Origin: CAWFKW01 sp963816535
Lineage (GTDB): Bacteria > Bacteroidota > Ignavibacteria > Tepidaquicellales > OLB5
Reading direction: 5' to 3'
NCBI GenBank assembly: GCA_963816535.1
Contig: CAWFKW010000003.1
Span: 1,736,001 to 1,800,000, forward strand
DNA: 64,000 nt
A program made the position numbers and the translations under genes. Below, one piece after another: positions 18,240-26,587 of the stretch (positions are counted from its first letter, which is position 1; each line of letters begins with the position of its first letter). The notes below the pieces were generated by a model. The model was not told the DNA's origin. It saw nothing but the letters and a program-made list of their open reading frames with translations, and did no database searches.

Positions 18240-18285
18240 TGCGGTGAAGCCAAAAGCTAAAAAAGCGTTTGGCCTGAATAATTTA

Positions 18286-18322
18286 AAAGCCCCGTCCGCT
18301 ATAATAGGACGGGGCTTTTTTT
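18286..18322 (+). terminator. Rho-independent terminator
   Basis: AAAGCCCCGTCC (18286-18297) pairs with GGACGGGGCTTT (18307-18318), followed by a T run. It is a strong terminator of the T9SS gene; the A-rich side may also serve the converging receptor gene. Confidence 0.9.
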
Positions 18323-18409
18323 GATTACTCACTGAAGTTACGCAAAAAGACAAATTTGCATATAATTTTCATTTTTATAAGCTCCGGTTTTGGACAGAAT
18401 TGATTTTAT

Positions 18410-20896
18410 TTAATAATCTTCATCTTCCGGAGGATTGTTATTGTTGTAATCCGGCTTCTTACCTTTTCTCTGCTTCTGCTGGTTATCGAACAGGTTTCCG
18501 AATTTATATGTAAACGTCAGGTATGCGTTGCGCGAATCCCTTTTATGAGTAGCATATTCAGTGAAGCCTGAATTAGCTATATTGATATTAAATTGCTGAG
18601 TGTCGAAAATATCGCTTCCCCTAACGCTAAGGCTTGCTCTTCCCCCGAAGAAATCTTTCTTGAGAGAAACATCCATCGCCTGCAGCGGCTGAATTTCGCC
18701 GAGAGCTGTCGGGCGCTTGCTAAGGTAAAAATATGACGCCGACAGGTTGAATCCAAACGGGAGCTTGAAGTTTGTGATAAATTTTGCAGTCCATGAGTAT
18801 CCGCTGTTGGTCAGGTCAGCCTGAAGGTTCCCCGCATTTATATCGGTTCTGAAATAGCTGAAGCTGCCGCTGAAGTTCCACCACGGCGCGATCTGGGAAT
18901 TGCCAATAAGCTCAAAACCATACGACTTTGCGCTGGCCAGGTTTTCAATAGTGGTAAAAGTTGTGATACTATCAAGCAGCGTTCTGAATCTCGTGATCAG
19001 CCCGTGCGTCTGGCGGTAAAATACCGATGATGTGACTATCGCGGGGCCCATATTGCGCAGGTAACTGAGCTCATATGAGTCTATATATTCCGGATTGATA
19101 TCCGGGTTACCCTGTCTCAGGTTCAGCGGGTCGGAATAGTCGATAAACGGATTTATCATTCTTAGATTTGGCCTGTTTACTCTTCTTGAGTAACTTAACT
19201 GAAACTGGTCCTGCAAGCCCAGCTTTTGTGTGAGGCTGACGCTGGGGAAAAAATCAATGTATTTTTTGTCAAATGTCTGCCCGGTTGTATATAAAGTCCC
19301 TTTTGTATTTGTGGCTTCCGCTCTTAAGCCTACCTGGTAACCGAAGTTATTTATCTTGCTCGCGAAGATTAGATACGCCGCGTTAATATATTCTTTGTAG
19401 TCGAAGTTATTGCTCACGCTGTTATCGTACACCCATTGGTTGGTAGTATCATTGAAATGATTTGAAGTAAAATCGTCGCCGTTTTGCCTGTATGTCGATT
19501 TTATTCCGGCATCAAGTTTCGAGTCATTCCCGAACGGATGAGAATAATCTGCCTGGAAATAAGCTAAATGCTGTATGTCGGTCTCCGCTGTGTTTTGAAG
19601 TCCTGCCGGAAAATCAACCGGATCATAATTATCAATATACTGTTGGTTTGTAATATTGTTATTTATGTCGTCTTTTGCACGGCTGTATGTCGCTTCCAGA
19701 TAAAGTGTCTCTTTCGGATTTTTGAACTTTGCATTATAAGTAAGCGATGCTGCGTAGTTAAGCCCTTTGTGCTCCTCCAGGTTGTTCGTATTTGACTGGG
19801 TTGAAAGCCCGCCCGTAATATCATAACCGTTATAGAGCGTATTTTCGTTCTGGTTCCTGTCTCTGTAGCTGATCGTGGTCGAGAATCCAAGAACCTGTTT
19901 ATCGGTGATGGAATAATCGACGCCTATCTTTCCGAGGTGCGAGTTCATTCTGGTAACGCTGAGCGAAGGCTGCTCAAGCGTAGCTATGGAACTATTCGAT
20001 TCAAAATTTGTAGTATTTAATCCGTTAAAATACCTGCTCGCGTCCTGGAAATTATAATCGGCGTACAGGTTTATTTTCCTGTTCTTCAGGTTCAGGTCGA
20101 TTGAACCGCTGTATTTATCTCTTGTTGCCCCGCTGAGAGATACAACCCCGTTGTAACCAAAACTGTCGTTCTTTTTCAACACGATATTGATAAACCCTGT
20201 TTCGCCTTCAGCCTCATATCTTGCAGACGGGTTTGTTATTAATTCAACAGATTCGATCGATCCTGCGGGGATACCCTCAAGAAGCGTCGGCACATCCTGT
20301 GTTACGGGCTTTCCGTCTATCATTATCTTAACGTTCTGGCTGCCGCGAAGGCTGACATTTCCGTCGTTATCAACTGTCACCGAAGGCACATTGTTCAGCA
20401 CGTCGCTTGCGTTTCCGGTTGAACTAACAGGCGTCTCGCTCACGTTGAATATTTTTTTCTCGGGTGTGAACTCTATCACGCTTCTTTCGGACTCGACAAC
20501 AATTTCTTCGGTTTTTGCGGAACCCTGTGTGAGCTTTATTGTATCAAGCGTCACGTCTGTTTTTCGCGGCGATACCAGTATTTTGCTGACTGACGCGATG
20601 TTGTAACCCACGTAGTTTGCTTCGATCCTGTACATCCCAAAAGGGACATCCATCTTAAACTGTCCTTTGCTGTCTGAGCCTGCTCCTTTTATTCTGGTTG
20701 AATCTTTTGATCCGTAAAGCGTAAGAACCGCTCCTTCCAAAGGAGTGCGGCTATCTTTGTCAATTACTATTCCGGATATTGTTCCGTTTCCTTCAGGCAT
20801 TTTGCGTTCGTTAGTCTGAGCGCTTAAATTTGCTCCGATTAGAGCGATTACTAAGGCAAATACAAACCGAAAGCTGCGTTTATTCATTTTGTCCAT
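18410..20896 (-). CDS. TonB-dependent outer-membrane receptor (copy 2)
   Basis: 828 residues, same architecture as the receptor at 12149: signal peptide (about 1-28), carboxypeptidase-regulatory-like domain (TISGIVIDKDSRTPLEGA), plug (SLRGSQNVKIMIDG) and OMP_b-brl_3 barrel, ending KPDYNNNNPPEDEDY. It lacks the Asp/His-rich insert of copy 1. Both contain FINIVLKKN-type plug ends and YIDFFPSVSLTQKL-type strands, so they are clear paralogues. The start has AAAGGA about 20 nt upstream, and a TATTTTTG box nearby could be its promoter. Substrate unknown. Confidence 0.9.
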   Translation of the reverse strand: MDKMNKRSFRFVFALVIALIGANLSAQTNERKMPEGNGTISGIVIDKDSRTPLEGAVLTLYGSKDSTRIKGAGSDSKGQFKMDVPFGMYRIEANYVGYNIASVSKILVSPRKTDVTLDTIKLTQGSAKTEEIVVESERSVIEFTPEKKIFNVSETPVSSTGNASDVLNNVPSVTVDNDGNVSLRGSQNVKIMIDGKPVTQDVPTLLEGIPAGSIESVELITNPSARYEAEGETGFINIVLKKNDSFGYNGVVSLSGATRDKYSGSIDLNLKNRKINLYADYNFQDASRYFNGLNTTNFESNSSIATLEQPSLSVTRMNSHLGKIGVDYSITDKQVLGFSTTISYRDRNQNENTLYNGYDITGGLSTQSNTNNLEEHKGLNYAASLTYNAKFKNPKETLYLEATYSRAKDDINNNITNQQYIDNYDPVDFPAGLQNTAETDIQHLAYFQADYSHPFGNDSKLDAGIKSTYRQNGDDFTSNHFNDTTNQWVYDNSVSNNFDYKEYINAAYLIFASKINNFGYQVGLRAEATNTKGTLYTTGQTFDKKYIDFFPSVSLTQKLGLQDQFQLSYSRRVNRPNLRMINPFIDYSDPLNLRQGNPDINPEYIDSYELSYLRNMGPAIVTSSVFYRQTHGLITRFRTLLDSITTFTTIENLASAKSYGFELIGNSQIAPWWNFSGSFSYFRTDINAGNLQADLTNSGYSWTAKFITNFKLPFGFNLSASYFYLSKRPTALGEIQPLQAMDVSLKKDFFGGRASLSVRGSDIFDTQQFNINIANSGFTEYATHKRDSRNAYLTFTYKFGNLFDNQQKQRKGKKPDYNNNNPPEDEDY

Positions 20897-21038
20897 GTTT
20901 TTGAGAACTTAAGTCCTTTCATCTACAAAAATACCTCTAAATTAGGAGCCACGCTGTAAATAAGTGTATCATTCTTGTATATTTTTGTAGAATTTCATTA
21001 AAGTTAAGGGCAAAAACAAACAAAATTGCCCGGTGATG

Positions 21039-21422
21039 TTATTCCATCAACCATTTCATAGAACTTTCAAAATCGTCTATGAAAACACGGATCCTGAAAC
21101 CGCGGCTTTGAGCCGCAATTTCGAAAAATCTGGCTACATCGATGTTATGGTGCGCTCCAAGCAAAACTGCCATTTTGTCGTCATACAAATGACTGTATTT
21201 GCTCAATCTTTCCAGAAATTCATAAACGTCCGGTAGATTTAATTCTGATTTTGACGCCCTTACATCAATCAGCATGCGATAATGACTTGCAGAACGAAGA
21301 GAAGACACCATTCGCGCAAAAATCCTTATTCCTGCCCTTATGTTCAGTTCTCCCGCAACATAAGTCATGAGGAAATTACTGTTTAGCGATTTATAACCTG
21401 TTTTTATCGATAAATTATTCAT
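21039..21422 (-). CDS. Small STAS/SpoIIAA-like protein, family uncertain
   Basis: 127 residues with AAAGGAG just before the ATG. The alternation of strands and helices, with YRMLIDVRASKSELNLPDVYEFLERL in the middle and a closing IDDFESSMKWL, resembles SpoIIAA-like/STAS domain proteins of Bacteroidota, which may bind nucleotides or lipids. No signal peptide. It stands alone between a TonB receptor and the YfiT-like gene. The family assignment is weak; coding status is well supported by the ribosome-binding site and composition. Confidence 0.6.
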   Translation of the reverse strand: MNNLSIKTGYKSLNSNFLMTYVAGELNIRAGIRIFARMVSSLRSASHYRMLIDVRASKSELNLPDVYEFLERLSKYSHLYDDKMAVLLGAHHNIDVARFFEIAAQSRGFRIRVFIDDFESSMKWLME

Positions 21423-21676
21423 AATGAACTCCTTTCACCCTTAGAACAATCTGGCGTTCAAAAGATTGCAGAATTTTTGCAACAAATCGTAACAGGTTTT
21501 GAAATAATAGTATTTATAGGATCGGGAAGTAAATGTGCGGGCTCGCGGGGAGTTTGGAATTTGGGGATTTGATTTTTCTTCGGCTTTCAAAAATAGAATA
21601 AATTTTTCTGGCTTTTCTTTCAGATTTCGTTATTCGAATTTGTTTACTATTTAGATATTCTGATTTCGAATTAACG

Positions 21677-22216
21677 CTACCACTCTTTTCTTTTTTTTAA
21701 ATCCTCAATGTGTGCAAGGTGATGCGAGCAGTGCCACGCATAAAGATGAATAACCTGCCGGATCGAAACCTCTTTGCCGGTTTCCGGATGAAAATATTTC
21801 CTATCGAGTTCTGATTCATTTAATGACCTTAACAGAGCCACCCATCTTTTGTGGAGGTTATCAATCAGGTCGAAAGAAACATCGGGCTCGCATTTATAAT
21901 CGGCAAGCTTAGCCCACCTGTCTTCAAAATAAGGCTTAATTGAGGGAAGGTCTTCGGTCAATGCCAGTTTTATTCTCATAAAGGCGTTCATGTGGCTATC
22001 GGCCAGGTGATGAATAACCTGCCTGATAGTCCAGCCATCCGGCCTGTACGCAGTATCAAGCTGCGTTATTGTCATTTTCCCGGCGGTCTTTCTGAGTTTT
22101 GCAGGGAATTCCTCAATTACGTTTATGTACCTGTTGGTTTCTTCCGAATTATAATCTTTCTGCTGGCGCCACTTGCCAATCGGATATTTCAGTTTTTCCA
22201 GTTCCTGTTCAGTCAT
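21677..22216 (-). CDS. YfiT/BstA-like DinB-fold thiol transferase
   Basis: 179 residues. DinB four-helix-bundle protein of the YfiT type: HHLADSHMN (about 70) and WHCSHHLAHI (about 163) carry the three metal-binding histidines. YPIGKW at the N-terminus is typical. Relatives are annotated as bacillithiol transferases or putative metal-dependent hydrolases; the thiol used in this lineage is not known. Last gene of a four-gene minus-strand run, 14 bp after the FAD oxidoreductase. Confidence 0.85.
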   Translation of the reverse strand: MTEQELEKLKYPIGKWRQQKDYNSEETNRYINVIEEFPAKLRKTAGKMTITQLDTAYRPDGWTIRQVIHHLADSHMNAFMRIKLALTEDLPSIKPYFEDRWAKLADYKCEPDVSFDLIDNLHKRWVALLRSLNESELDRKYFHPETGKEVSIRQVIHLYAWHCSHHLAHIEDLKKRKEW

Positions 22217-22230
22217 TTATTTATATTTAT

Positions 22231-23397
22231 TTAGAAAAATTTGATAGATTCTACAGGCTCGCCTTCGATGAATCTGGACGGCCGCAGAGGATGCGCATCT
22301 ATTGAAACAGATTTACCGCCTATAATAATTTCCGAGAGAATTTGCCCGATTGCAGGGGAGTGCATAACTCCGTGGCCCGAAGAACCGTTTGCAAGATATA
22401 AATTACTAAAGCCTGGCGCAAGTCCGAGAAGAACGTGTTCATCCGGCGACATCTCGTACAGGCCAGCCCATGATTGCCGCTTATCTATGCTGCAATAACC
22501 GAGTTTTGGAATACGCCTCTTAAATATTACGTTAATTTTCTGCAACCACGCTTCTTCTACTGATGTATCGTACATGTCTTTTATTTCATTCTCCGTTGGA
22601 AGCAGAAGCAGAAGTTTTCCGTCTCTGATCCTGAAGTGAAAACTGTCATTAGTAAAAACAGTCATAGGCAAATTTTCCGGCAGAGCGTTTTTTTCGCTCA
22701 AACAGGCAACCTGCCTTTTAAGAGGAACTACCGGGATATCAGCTCCGGCAAGCCGCACAACCTCTCCGGCCCACGCGCCTGCGGCATTAACTACGCATCC
22801 TGCGGAATAATTTTCGTGCGGGGTTATTATTTCGATTATCTTCTCATTCGTCCCGCTTAACGTAATTCCGGTCAGTTCAACCCCGTACTGAAAGACCGCG
22901 CCCATGTTTTTTGCCGCCGCGCAATATCCTTTCAGCAAATTCAAAGGAGAAATGAAACCGTCGGTTGGCGAATATGCGCCGCCAATTATACCGTCATGTT
23001 CTATGTACGGGTTAAGCTTCTTAATATCGTCTGCGCCAACTACGCTTGCTTCATCCAGCCCGGCTTTCTTTTGGAGGATTACCGCGCTGCCGAGCGTATC
23101 CATTTCGGATTTATTTCCAGCAAGGAATAAATAGCCGCACGGAACATACCCGGGATCAACCCCCGTTTCTTCTTTGAACGAAAGAAGCTTTTCACGCGAA
23201 AGGAGAGACAGCCTTACGCCGATTTCGGAACCGAACTGTGCGCGGAAGCCGCCCGTAGCCTTGCCCGTGCTGCCTTCGCCCGGCCGCCCGGCTTTATCAA
23301 TAACAACAATGTTTTTTAATCCCCGCAGGGCTAAATGATATGCAACGCTCGCGCCGATGACGCCTGAACCTATTACGATAGCATCGCAGGTTTTCAT
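22231..23397 (-). CDS. FAD-dependent amino-acid/sarcosine oxidase-like oxidoreductase (DAO family)
   Basis: 388 residues. The dinucleotide-binding motif AIVIGSGVIGASVAYHLA sits at the N-terminus, and the C-terminal FAD contact region contains LYLANGSSGHGVMHSPAIGQ. This is the layout of sarcosine oxidase beta/glycine oxidase-type enzymes that oxidise amines or N-methyl amino acids and release peroxide. The substrate is not readable. It starts 6 bp after the VOC gene, so the two are probably translated from one message. Confidence 0.87.
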   Translation of the reverse strand: MKTCDAIVIGSGVIGASVAYHLALRGLKNIVVIDKAGRPGEGSTGKATGGFRAQFGSEIGVRLSLLSREKLLSFKEETGVDPGYVPCGYLFLAGNKSEMDTLGSAVILQKKAGLDEASVVGADDIKKLNPYIEHDGIIGGAYSPTDGFISPLNLLKGYCAAAKNMGAVFQYGVELTGITLSGTNEKIIEIITPHENYSAGCVVNAAGAWAGEVVRLAGADIPVVPLKRQVACLSEKNALPENLPMTVFTNDSFHFRIRDGKLLLLLPTENEIKDMYDTSVEEAWLQKINVIFKRRIPKLGYCSIDKRQSWAGLYEMSPDEHVLLGLAPGFSNLYLANGSSGHGVMHSPAIGQILSEIIIGGKSVSIDAHPLRPSRFIEGEPVESIKFF

Positions 23398-23403
23398 TCC
23401 CGT

Positions 23404-23832
23404 TTATGAGTTTCGTGGAGTGAAGACATGTTCCGGATTCTTGAACGACTTGAATTCAAGGCTGTTTCCGCTGAAATCGTTGAAGAACATAGTAGCCTGT
23501 TCAACCGGCTCGCCGGCAAACCGTATATATGGCCTTATGATAAATTCAATTTCATTTTCGCTCAGGCGGGTTGCAAGCTTGTGAAATTCTTCCCATGGCA
23601 GAATGCACCCGAAATGCGGGATCGGCACAATCACCTTTTCAACTATCCCGCAATTTATCGGCTTCGGAATTTCATAGTGTATATGGCATGAAAGCTGGTT
23701 GCCGAAAAAATCAAAATCTACCCACGATTGGGAGCTTCTTCCCTCGGGGCAGCCCATTATCTCGCCGTAAAATTTTCTCGTCGATTCAAGGTCCTTAACT
23801 AAGAATGAAAAATGGAACGGGTAATTATTCAT
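23404..23832 (-). CDS. VOC-family (glyoxalase/dioxygenase fold) protein
   Basis: 142 residues from ATG 23832 (MNNYPFHFSFLVKDL), which gives the normal VOC N-terminus; a GTG at 23871 would add 13 residues of low plausibility. Two beta-alpha-beta-beta-beta units are visible, with the metal-ligand candidates His6, His47 or His49 and a Glu in SLEFKSF near the end. Reaction unknown; family members include lyases and dioxygenases. It lies in the run with the FAD oxidoreductase. Confidence 0.82.
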   Translation of the reverse strand: MNNYPFHFSFLVKDLESTRKFYGEIMGCPEGRSSQSWVDFDFFGNQLSCHIHYEIPKPINCGIVEKVIVPIPHFGCILPWEEFHKLATRLSENEIEFIIRPYIRFAGEPVEQATMFFNDFSGNSLEFKSFKNPEHVFTPRNS

Positions 23833-23881
23833 ATTATTTGAACTGCTCTTTGCCCGCAAAAGGCAATGCACGTTTTCTCTA

Positions 23882-24406
23882 TTATTTTTTCTTATAAATT
23901 GCAGATTCGTTGAACGGAGTTTCCTGCCCGTTCATTGTCATTGAGCCCTTTGCAGACATCGTCATCTCGCTGCCGCTAACGGCAAAAGTTCTTGTTTCCT
24001 TAAACATATCATTCCCGTCGGTTATCTCAAACATGTTATCGCCGAATTTTCCCGATCCTGAAGACATTGCCGCAGCGCCCCAGTCGTCAAACCACCATCC
24101 TTTTACCGCGCCTTTTTCATCAACGCCGAATATCCCCATGCCCCCGTAAGTTATTTTTGGGTTATCAACGCCGGTTGCCTTCAGGTCCATAATAATATAT
24201 TGGTGATTCAGAGCCCAATGGATTGATACATCCTGCTTCATCTTGGTTCCCATCATGTCGCTTTCCGTTGTCCAATCGCCTATCATAGATTCATATACCT
24301 TATTTTCAAGGGGCTTTGGCGGCGCCATATTATCCTGGCTGTATGCCCGGATAAATGTAAAGCTCATTATAACGAAAAACAAAGAAAGTAATTTTAACGC
24401 GGACAT
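23882..24406 (-). CDS. Secreted DUF1579-like protein
   Basis: 174 residues with an N-terminal signal peptide (about 1-23, FTFIRAYSQ). The pattern IGDWTTESDMMG, a beta-rich core, and GWWFDDWGAAAMSSG fit the DUF1579/lipocalin-like secreted proteins. A near-perfect AAGGAGGT precedes the ATG, one of the strongest ribosome-binding sites here. First gene of the run continuing with the VOC, FAD oxidoreductase and YfiT-like genes. Function unknown. Confidence 0.75.
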   Translation of the reverse strand: MSALKLLSLFFVIMSFTFIRAYSQDNMAPPKPLENKVYESMIGDWTTESDMMGTKMKQDVSIHWALNHQYIIMDLKATGVDNPKITYGGMGIFGVDEKGAVKGWWFDDWGAAAMSSGSGKFGDNMFEITDGNDMFKETRTFAVSGSEMTMSAKGSMTMNGQETPFNESAIYKKK

Positions 24407-24637
24407 ATCGAACCTCCTTAATTTGAAAATGAATGTTTAAAAGAAATTAAATATCTCTAATAGGAAAAGAAGGATAATAGCAAAGATACGAAACTTATTA
24501 AAATGTTAATAGAAGAAAATAATAAGACAGCAGGTGCTGAGTGACCCATTTTCAATTTCCTGTCTTTTCAATCTCTTAAATTGCATAAATTACAGCTTTT
24601 TACCGCAAACCATGCGGATATTAGAAATATTGATGCA

Positions 24638-24871
24638 TCAGAAATTCATTTTCACAATAAACGAATAGAGAATGTTCAATAGCACGGCTGCAAACACTCC
24701 GAACGCGGCGTAAACGGCAGCCTGCCTGGCGGCATCGGGCCTGGATTTTCTCATTGCGAAAAACAGGACTATTCCAACCATCGGAAGACAGAATGAAACC
24801 GCTTTTAGCAATAACCCCAGGCCCTGCTTTTCAGTTATCCCCTGAGTCGACCCCGGATTAGTTGGCTCCAT
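24638..24871 (-). CDS. Small two-helix membrane protein
   Basis: 77 residues: a Gly/Thr/Gln-rich N-terminus, then hydrophobic segments at about 22-42 and 53-72 separated by a basic loop (MRKSRPDAARQ). This resembles small Bacteroidota membrane proteins of unknown role. It lies about 160 bp after the sigma-factor pair in the same direction, and a weak hairpin separates them. Confidence 0.6.
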   Translation of the reverse strand: MEPTNPGSTQGITEKQGLGLLLKAVSFCLPMVGIVLFFAMRKSRPDAARQAAVYAAFGVFAAVLLNILYSFIVKMNF

Positions 24872-24968
24872 GTTGTATATACTTTATTTTATTAAAAACG
24901 TAAAGTAGCGATGTAAGAATGGAAAATCAATGAAATTTAAGGAAAACTCTGATCGGAATAAATAAAGA

Positions 24969-24987
24969 GGGGTCTTATTCAGACCCC
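24969..24987 (-). terminator. Weak terminator after the sigma-factor pair
   Basis: GGGGTCT (24969-24975) pairs with AGACCCC (24981-24987); on the minus strand CTCTTTATT follows. The U-tract is poor, so termination may be partial. Confidence 0.45.
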
Positions 24988-25035
24988 CTTATCGAACTCA
25001 GCCTCAAAAACGTTTCTGTACTTCCCGGCCGTGCG

Positions 25036-25341
25036 CTATCCGCATCTGTGTTCGAATTTTGCCTTAACCTTTTCCTGTTCTTCGGGCGTGAGCGTCTTGA
25101 GGTATTCCTCAAATTTTTTCCTCCGCCAGTAGTGATGATGTCTCCATCCTCTTCTTCCGAATCCGCCGCCAAAACCCATGAACAGCAACTTTGAAAGTAC
25201 GAGCAATCCTAGGGCCTGAACGTATGTAATTGCAGGTCCTTTAAAGATATCCGGGATCAGCCAGTTCCACAGAGTCATTACTATCAGCGTTACAAGCGCC
25301 AGTATTACAACTACTTTTAAGATTATTTTTAGTATTCTCAT
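25036..25341 (-). CDS. Membrane protein with His-rich cytoplasmic or periplasmic tail, sigma-factor partner
   Basis: 101 residues. Two hydrophobic segments (about 5-30 and 38-58) precede a Gly/Arg/His stretch (GFGRRGWRHHHYWRRKK) and a short amphipathic helix LTPEEQEKVKAKF that recalls Spy/CpxP-like sensor repeats. It follows the ECF sigma gene by 32 bp. That position suggests a regulatory partner such as an anti-sigma or sensor, but no zinc anti-sigma motif is present, so this is inference only. Confidence 0.65.
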   Translation of the reverse strand: MRILKIILKVVVILALVTLIVMTLWNWLIPDIFKGPAITYVQALGLLVLSKLLFMGFGGGFGRRGWRHHHYWRRKKFEEYLKTLTPEEQEKVKAKFEHRCG

Positions 25342-25373
25342 TTTATTTCTTATTTATTTCTTGTGAGTTTGTT

Positions 25374-25955
25374 TTATTTTTTTGAGATTTCTTTGTAAAA
25401 TTCGTCTAATTTTTTCCTGAGATACAGGACTGCGTATCGTTTTCTGGAAATCAGCGTCTGGATCGGTACGCCTGTTTCCTCGGATATCTCCCTGAAGCTT
25501 TTTCCGTCTATCTGATTCATCAGGAACGCGTTTCGCTGTTCCTCCGGCAGTTCGTCAAGCCCTTCTTCAATCTGGTCCAGTATTACCGTCCTGAGGGCAT
25601 AATCTTCCGGTGAACTCCCGAGCTCAGGTATCATCTCCTCGATCGTGAGAGACCCGCCATCTTCCTGGCTGACGCTGATTTCACTCATGGGTTCGGCCTT
25701 CTTCTTTCTGAACAGGTCCGTAATTCTATTCCTTGCTACGGTAAAGAGCCACGAAGAGATCCTGTCCATATAATTTATCTGGTCTATGTTTTGTGTCAGC
25801 TGGTAGAATACATCCTGCAGTATGTCTTCCGCATCTTCGATTCGCCGTACATATTTCCTGATGTAGTTGAAGAGCCTGGGGCTTTCCTTCCTTACAGTTT
25901 CTTCAATTTGATTTTTCTGACTCAAGCTGAGTTCTATTACACCTGTTTCAACCAT
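25374..25955 (-). CDS. ECF-type RNA polymerase sigma factor
   Basis: 193 residues. Region 2 (about 25-95: DAEDILQDVFYQLTQ, SWLFTVARNRITDLFRKKK) and region 4 (about 135-190: LPEEQRNAFLMNQIDGKSFREISEETGVPIQTLISRKRYA) are both complete, the normal two-domain ECF layout. It is co-directional with the small membrane protein 32 bp downstream, its likely partner. Upstream lie a minus-strand terminator (26011) and a TATATTTA box at about 26001-26008, so it has its own promoter region. Confidence 0.9.
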   Translation of the reverse strand: MVETGVIELSLSQKNQIEETVRKESPRLFNYIRKYVRRIEDAEDILQDVFYQLTQNIDQINYMDRISSWLFTVARNRITDLFRKKKAEPMSEISVSQEDGGSLTIEEMIPELGSSPEDYALRTVILDQIEEGLDELPEEQRNAFLMNQIDGKSFREISEETGVPIQTLISRKRYAVLYLRKKLDEFYKEISKK

Positions 25956-26010
25956 CTGTATTTCTTAAGACGGCTGTCCGGATAAAATATTTTAATTGTT
26001 AAATATAACG

Positions 26011-26038
26011 AAAAAGTCAGGTATTAAACCTGACTTTT
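26011..26038 (-). terminator. Terminator after the haem-binding gene
   Basis: AAAAGTCAGGT (26012-26022) pairs perfectly with ACCTGACTTTT (26028-26038). On the minus strand the T-rich arm comes last and is followed by another T. It separates the haem-binding gene from the sigma gene. Confidence 0.8.
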
Positions 26039-26064
26039 CATGAAAATAATGCTGCGATTTTCCT

Positions 26065-26550
26065 TTACTTTTTGTCTTTTTTAACGCCACTGGAGTCGGA
26101 ATCCAGTCCAAGAGAATTTATCCAGCCGCAAATGGCGTCCTTATCAGCCTGAGAGAGGACTTTATCCTTATGAAGAATCAGGTACTTAGGTAGTGGCATA
26201 TCGCCCTGTGAAATCTCGTCGCAAATATTTGTAAGCCTAAGCTCCTGCTTAGCCTGGGAGAGCTTTCCCCATTCATTGAAGTTCATTTTTTTTCTGCCGT
26301 TTGTCACATCATCTGCCACCAGCCATGAAACTGGCGCTATGTTGCTATACCACGGCCAGTAAGTCTGGTTGGAATGGCAGTCATAGCACGAGCGTTTTAA
26401 TATGCCCTGCACGTTCCCCGGAATCTGCATTTTGTTATTTATATCATCAGCCGTCATTTGGCTTATCGAAACTCTTTCGGGCCTGAAGAACTGGATAACA
26501 ATAATTCCCAAAACCAATAATATGAAAACCCACTTTAGTACTTTCTTCAT
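26065..26550 (-). CDS. Haem-binding domain protein (monohaem c-type, membrane-anchored)
   Basis: 161 residues. One N-terminal hydrophobic helix (about 5-22) anchors a periplasmic domain with a single c-haem motif CYDCH (Cys55, Cys58, His59), followed by QTYWPWYSNIAPVSW and KMNFNEW, the signature of the PF14376-type haem-binding domain. Probably an electron-transfer or redox-sensing protein in the cell envelope. It is 37 bp after the last of three CxxC/PQQ-like genes running toward it, so it may share their transcript. Confidence 0.85.
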   Translation of the reverse strand: MKKVLKWVFILLVLGIIVIQFFRPERVSISQMTADDINNKMQIPGNVQGILKRSCYDCHSNQTYWPWYSNIAPVSWLVADDVTNGRKKMNFNEWGKLSQAKQELRLTNICDEISQGDMPLPKYLILHKDKVLSQADKDAICGWINSLGLDSDSSGVKKDKK

Positions 26551-26587
26551 AGACAGTTATTTAGTTTCTTTAAGATAGCAATAGAAA

